The notes under the pieces are model-generated. The model saw nothing but the letters and a program-made list of their open reading frames with translations, was not told the DNA's origin and searched no databases. A DNA stretch of 44,511 nt from the NCBI GenBank assembly GCA_027310665.1, contig DAIDAJ010000122.1:1-44511 (forward strand). Reading direction: 5' to 3'. The translations under genes and the position numbers were made by a program. Source of the stretch: Sideroxydans sp. (GTDB lineage: Bacteria > Pseudomonadota > Gammaproteobacteria > Burkholderiales > Gallionellaceae). The stretch's first letter is position 1. The number at the start of each line of letters is the position of its first letter. Positions 41,802-44,511 of this stretch are shown here, piece after piece.

Positions 41802-42794
41802 ATGAATCGTCTCCATCTGCTTATCCCCGATCTTTTTCCACCGCAGGAAATCGCCGCCGAAGTGTGTGTGGGTTTGCGGCTGCCCGCGCTGGAAAAAATG
41901 CTGGGGCGCGGGGAATCCAGTTTGTCCCGGATTTCCAGCCTTGACGACTGGCTTTGCGCAAGGTTCGGCGGGCGATCCGTCGCGCCGGTTCGCGCCGCGT
42001 CCGACGGCCTGGATGTCGGCGACGGATACTGGTTATGTGCCGACCCCGTGAACCTGCAACTGCAACGTGCGCAGATGCTGGTGCTGGCCGCTCCGGCAAT
42101 TGATCGCGATGAAAGTGCCGCACTGTGCGCCATGCTGAACGAGCACTTTGCGGGCATGGGAATGACATTCTTTGCGCCGCATCCCCGGCGCTGGTACGTG
42201 CGGGTGGAAGCGGAACCGCAGATAACGACGTCCTCGCTCCGGCAAGTGGCAGGGGCCAACGCGATGTTCCACCAGCCGCAGGGGATGGATGCTTTGCGCT
42301 GGCAGCGCATCGCGACCGAAATGCAGATGCTGCTTTACGCACACCCGCTGAATCAGGCGCGTGAAGCGCGCGGAGAGCCTCTTGTCAGCAGTCTGTGGTT
42401 GTGGGGCGGCGGACGCGCAACGCCCCTGACGGGCGCCTTCGACGCGGTCGGCGGTGACTGTGAACTGGCCGGTGCATTCGCGCTGGTTGCAGGATGCCCG
42501 CAAGTAGAATCCCTGCAGGAAATGCTGGAAGGGAAGTTCGAGCGCGGGTTGTGGATCTGCGACGCGCCGAGCGCCGCGTTGCAGCGTGCTGACCTTTATG
42601 CATGGCGAGAGTCGGTGGAGAGTGTGGAAACGGAATACGCGCAGCCTTTGCTGAAAGCCGTTCAGGCCGGCCGGGTACAAGGCGTAGCGCTGGAGGTGTT
42701 GCGGGAAGAAGGTTCGCAGTGTTTCGAATTCACGCGCGCCGATGCCTGGAAGTTCTGGCGCCCCGTGCGGCCGCTGGCTCGGTATGCGGTTTAG
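41802..42794 (+). CDS. RpfE-like / phosphoglycerate mutase-like protein of unknown role
   Basis: This 330-residue soluble protein begins MNRLHLLIPDLFPP and contains WLCADPVNLQLQRAQMLVL (about 90-108) and SLWLWGGG (about 198-205), which recall the RpfE-type proteins that are sometimes named cofactor-independent phosphoglycerate mutase-like. No metal-binding mutase motif is obvious. A GTG eleven codons earlier is open but lacks support. It has no Shine-Dalgarno sequence. It lies divergent from lolC and 30 bp before the ion-channel gene. The function is not known. Confidence 0.8.
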   Translation: MNRLHLLIPDLFPPQEIAAEVCVGLRLPALEKMLGRGESSLSRISSLDDWLCARFGGRSVAPVRAASDGLDVGDGYWLCADPVNLQLQRAQMLVLAAPAIDRDESAALCAMLNEHFAGMGMTFFAPHPRRWYVRVEAEPQITTSSLRQVAGANAMFHQPQGMDALRWQRIATEMQMLLYAHPLNQAREARGEPLVSSLWLWGGGRATPLTGAFDAVGGDCELAGAFALVAGCPQVESLQEMLEGKFERGLWICDAPSAALQRADLYAWRESVESVETEYAQPLLKAVQAGRVQGVALEVLREEGSQCFEFTRADAWKFWRPVRPLARYAV

Positions 42795-42824
42795 GACGAC
42801 GAATACACTAAGGGGACGGGAAAT

Positions 42825-44363
42825 ATGAGTTTCTGGGAAAACATGATGGGCTTCTTCTGGAGCGATATCTCGATCCCGTTGCTGGTCATGGTGTCATGTC
42901 TCGCGGTCCTGCTTGCCAAGTTCCGCCGCGAAGATCGCCCGAGTCTCGTCAACACGGTCAGTTTTTTCGTCATTTGCCTGTTCGGGCAATTCGTCAGCGC
43001 CGTGTTGCATGCACTCGATCACCTGCGCGCTGCGGATGTCACGCATGAGGTCTTCGTCATCGGTGCGGGAATCGCGGTCATCCGCCTGTGGGGGCTGCTG
43101 GTGTTCCGTACCGTGCTGCCCGCGGTCAAGCTCAACTTGCCGCGCATCACCGAGGATATCTTCGTCATTATTGCCTACGTCGCGTGGTTCATGGTGCGCA
43201 TGCGTTACGCGGGTCTCGATCTCGGCAGCATTCTGGCGACTTCGGCGATGATCACGGCGGTCCTGGCATTCGCCATGCAGGACACCCTGGGCAATATTCT
43301 CGGCGGCCTGGCGCTGCAACTGGATAACTCAATTGAAGTCGGCGACTGGATCAAGGTGGACGACATCTCCGGCAGGGTAGTGGACATCCGCTGGCGTTCA
43401 ACGCTGGTGGAGACGCGCAACTGGGAGACCGTCGTGTTCCCCAACAGCCAGTTGATGAAGAACAAATTCCTGGTGCTGGGACGGCGTACCGACCAGCCAG
43501 TTCAATTGAGACGCTGGGTATGGTTCAGCGTGGGGCTGGATGTTGCTCCGACCAGGGTGGTGGGGGTGGTCGAGGCCTCCGTGCAGCAGACCGAGATCGC
43601 CAACGTGGCGAAGAATCCCGTGCCCAGTTGCATCCTGATGGATATGGACAGCAAGGGATATGCGCGTTATGCCCTGCGCTATTGGCTGACCGATCTGGTA
43701 CTGGACGATCCTACCGACGCCATATTGCGCTGGCACATCATGACCGCTTTGCAGCGTGCGGGTATCAAGCTGGCAGTGGAAGAACACAGCGTCCACCTCA
43801 CCAAGGAAAACGAGAAATACGACGAGGCGATGCGACAACGCGAAGTGAAATTGCGCATCAAGACATTGCGCCGGGTGGAGCTGTTCTCGCAGCTCAATGA
43901 GGCCGAATGCAGGGGATTGGCGGAGCGTCTGCGGTATTCCCCCTTTGCCAAGGGCAATATCATCACGCGGCAGGGTGACGAGCGGTCACAATGGCTGTAC
44001 ATCGTCATCAACGGCGAGGCCGAAGTCTATGTCGACCTGCCCAATGGAAAGCGCCGCACAGTGCGCACGCTGGGGCATGGCGATTTCTTCGGCGAGATGG
44101 GGTTGATGACGGGCGCGCCGCGTTCGGCATCGGTCATCGCCAAGACCGACGTGGAGTGTTATCGCATCGACAAGGACGTTGTTGAGGAGCTGTTGCAGGC
44201 GCGCCCGGGCATCGCCGAGGAAATTTCGCATATCCTGGTCACGCGGCGCGCGGAACTGGATGTCGCATTGCAGAATATGGACGCAACCGGGGCACATAAA
44301 GACTTGTCGCAGCAGCGAATCGAGATACTTGCCACAATCAAGCGGTTTTTCTCTCTCGGTTGA
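42825..44363 (+). CDS. MscS-family channel with a C-terminal cyclic-nucleotide-binding domain
   Basis: This 512-residue inner-membrane protein has about five helices (residues 15-155) ending in the pore-lining helix, then the MscS beta domain (LAFAMQDTLGNILGGLALQLDNSIEVGDWIKVDD, about 147-180, and RSTLVETRNWETVVFPNSQLMKN), an alpha/beta region to about 340, and a CNMP/CRP-type domain (about 350-470) with GHGDFFGEMGLMTGAPRSASVIA. It belongs to the MscS-CNMP (bCNG) type, in which nucleotide binding is thought to gate the channel. GGGACGGG lies upstream of the ATG. Which nucleotide it binds is not known. Confidence 0.93.
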   Translation: MSFWENMMGFFWSDISIPLLVMVSCLAVLLAKFRREDRPSLVNTVSFFVICLFGQFVSAVLHALDHLRAADVTHEVFVIGAGIAVIRLWGLLVFRTVLPAVKLNLPRITEDIFVIIAYVAWFMVRMRYAGLDLGSILATSAMITAVLAFAMQDTLGNILGGLALQLDNSIEVGDWIKVDDISGRVVDIRWRSTLVETRNWETVVFPNSQLMKNKFLVLGRRTDQPVQLRRWVWFSVGLDVAPTRVVGVVEASVQQTEIANVAKNPVPSCILMDMDSKGYARYALRYWLTDLVLDDPTDAILRWHIMTALQRAGIKLAVEEHSVHLTKENEKYDEAMRQREVKLRIKTLRRVELFSQLNEAECRGLAERLRYSPFAKGNIITRQGDERSQWLYIVINGEAEVYVDLPNGKRRTVRTLGHGDFFGEMGLMTGAPRSASVIAKTDVECYRIDKDVVEELLQARPGIAEEISHILVTRRAELDVALQNMDATGAHKDLSQQRIEILATIKRFFSLG

Positions 44364-44404
44364 AAGCCGCGCCGAAATTTAGGGCTTAATTCGCGGGGCG
44401 GCTT
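44364..44404. other. Imperfect inverted repeat before accA
   Basis: AAGCCGCGCC and GGGGCGGCTT pair with one mismatch across a 21-nt loop just after the channel gene stop. There is no T-run, so termination is uncertain. Confidence 0.3.
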
Positions 44405-44444
44405 CCTGTATCATTCGCACCCGGACAACACGGATATAGTGCAG

Positions 44445-44511
44445 ATGAAAGTTACCTTTCTGGATTTCGAGCAGTCGGTCTCCGAGCTGGAGAACAAGAT
44501 CGAGCAGTTGC
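44445..44511 (+). CDS. accA: Acetyl-CoA carboxylase carboxyltransferase subunit alpha, 5' end only
   Basis: Only the first 22 codons are inside the window: MKVTFLDFEQSVSELENKIEQ and one more residue. This matches the well-conserved AccA start (a T-F-L-D-F-E-Q stretch followed by an acidic coiled segment). No ribosome binding site is clear. The rest of the gene lies beyond the right edge. The product would carboxylate acetyl-CoA together with AccD in fatty acid synthesis. Confidence 0.85.
   Translation, partial: MKVTFLDFEQSVSELENKIEQL

Overview
The window looks like a chromosomal segment of a betaproteobacterium, most likely from the Nitrosomonadales (Gallionella/Sideroxydans-like). This is inferred from the gene order exbB-exbD-lpxK-Trm112-kdsB-adk, the moderately high GC content, a pyrophosphate-dependent phosphofructokinase, and many Gram-negative envelope genes. 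No rRNA, tRNA, CRISPR array or transposase is visible. Most of the window is dense housekeeping DNA. The irregular parts are palindromic repeats, some inside coding sequence, and a low-GC patch next to mutL.

Layout. Positions 1-7000 hold minus-strand central metabolism and lipid A/Kdo genes: a possible proton-pumping pyrophosphatase start, PPi-phosphofructokinase, gamma carbonic anhydrase, a GlcG/HbpS protein, adk, kdsB, a Trm112-like protein, lpxK, exbD and exbB. A plus-strand oxygen-binding diiron protein is divergent from the phosphofructokinase. Positions 7381-16082 hold xseA and then a complete L-Ara4N (Arn) lipid A modification pathway: arnT, one SMR-type flippase subunit, arnB, arnC, ArnA split into separate formyltransferase and decarboxylase genes, and arnD. 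The matching ugd lies nearby on the minus strand. Between them are an HDOD protein and a PAS-GAF-HD-GYP phosphodiesterase.

Positions 19976-27257 (minus) hold a DUF302 protein, a macrodomain deacetylase, miaA, an MFS transporter with an in-frame palindromic insert, a low-GC HEPN-like gene placed directly behind a decayed 3' fragment of mutL, a DAHP synthase and intact mutL. Positions 27497-29773 hold a decayed membrane-protein gene, a tonB-exbB-exbD operon and a 47-residue exported peptide. pntA and pntB follow a leader that contains an intrinsic terminator. Next come a MASE1-PAS-PAS-GGDEF-EAL protein, comEC (convergent, overlapping), a DUF2062 protein, a 36-residue membrane peptide, an unrecognised 178-residue protein, lolD and lolC, an RpfE-like protein, an MscS channel with a cyclic-nucleotide-binding domain, and the first codons of accA.

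Themes. The Arn genes with ugd, plus kdsB, lpxK and the Lol components, form a coherent outer-membrane programme. The most unusual signals are: (1) inverted elements built from consecutive 7-bp units, two of them inside or overlapping coding sequence; (2) the mutL 3' remnant with an internal deletion and amber codon that abuts a HEPN-motif gene; (3) a 120-bp palindromic element translated in frame in the central loop of an MFS transporter; and (4) several genes whose -10-like hexamers lie 6-9 nt before an ATG without a Shine-Dalgarno sequence, suggesting leaderless mRNAs. All calls come from reading the sequence; no database search was run.
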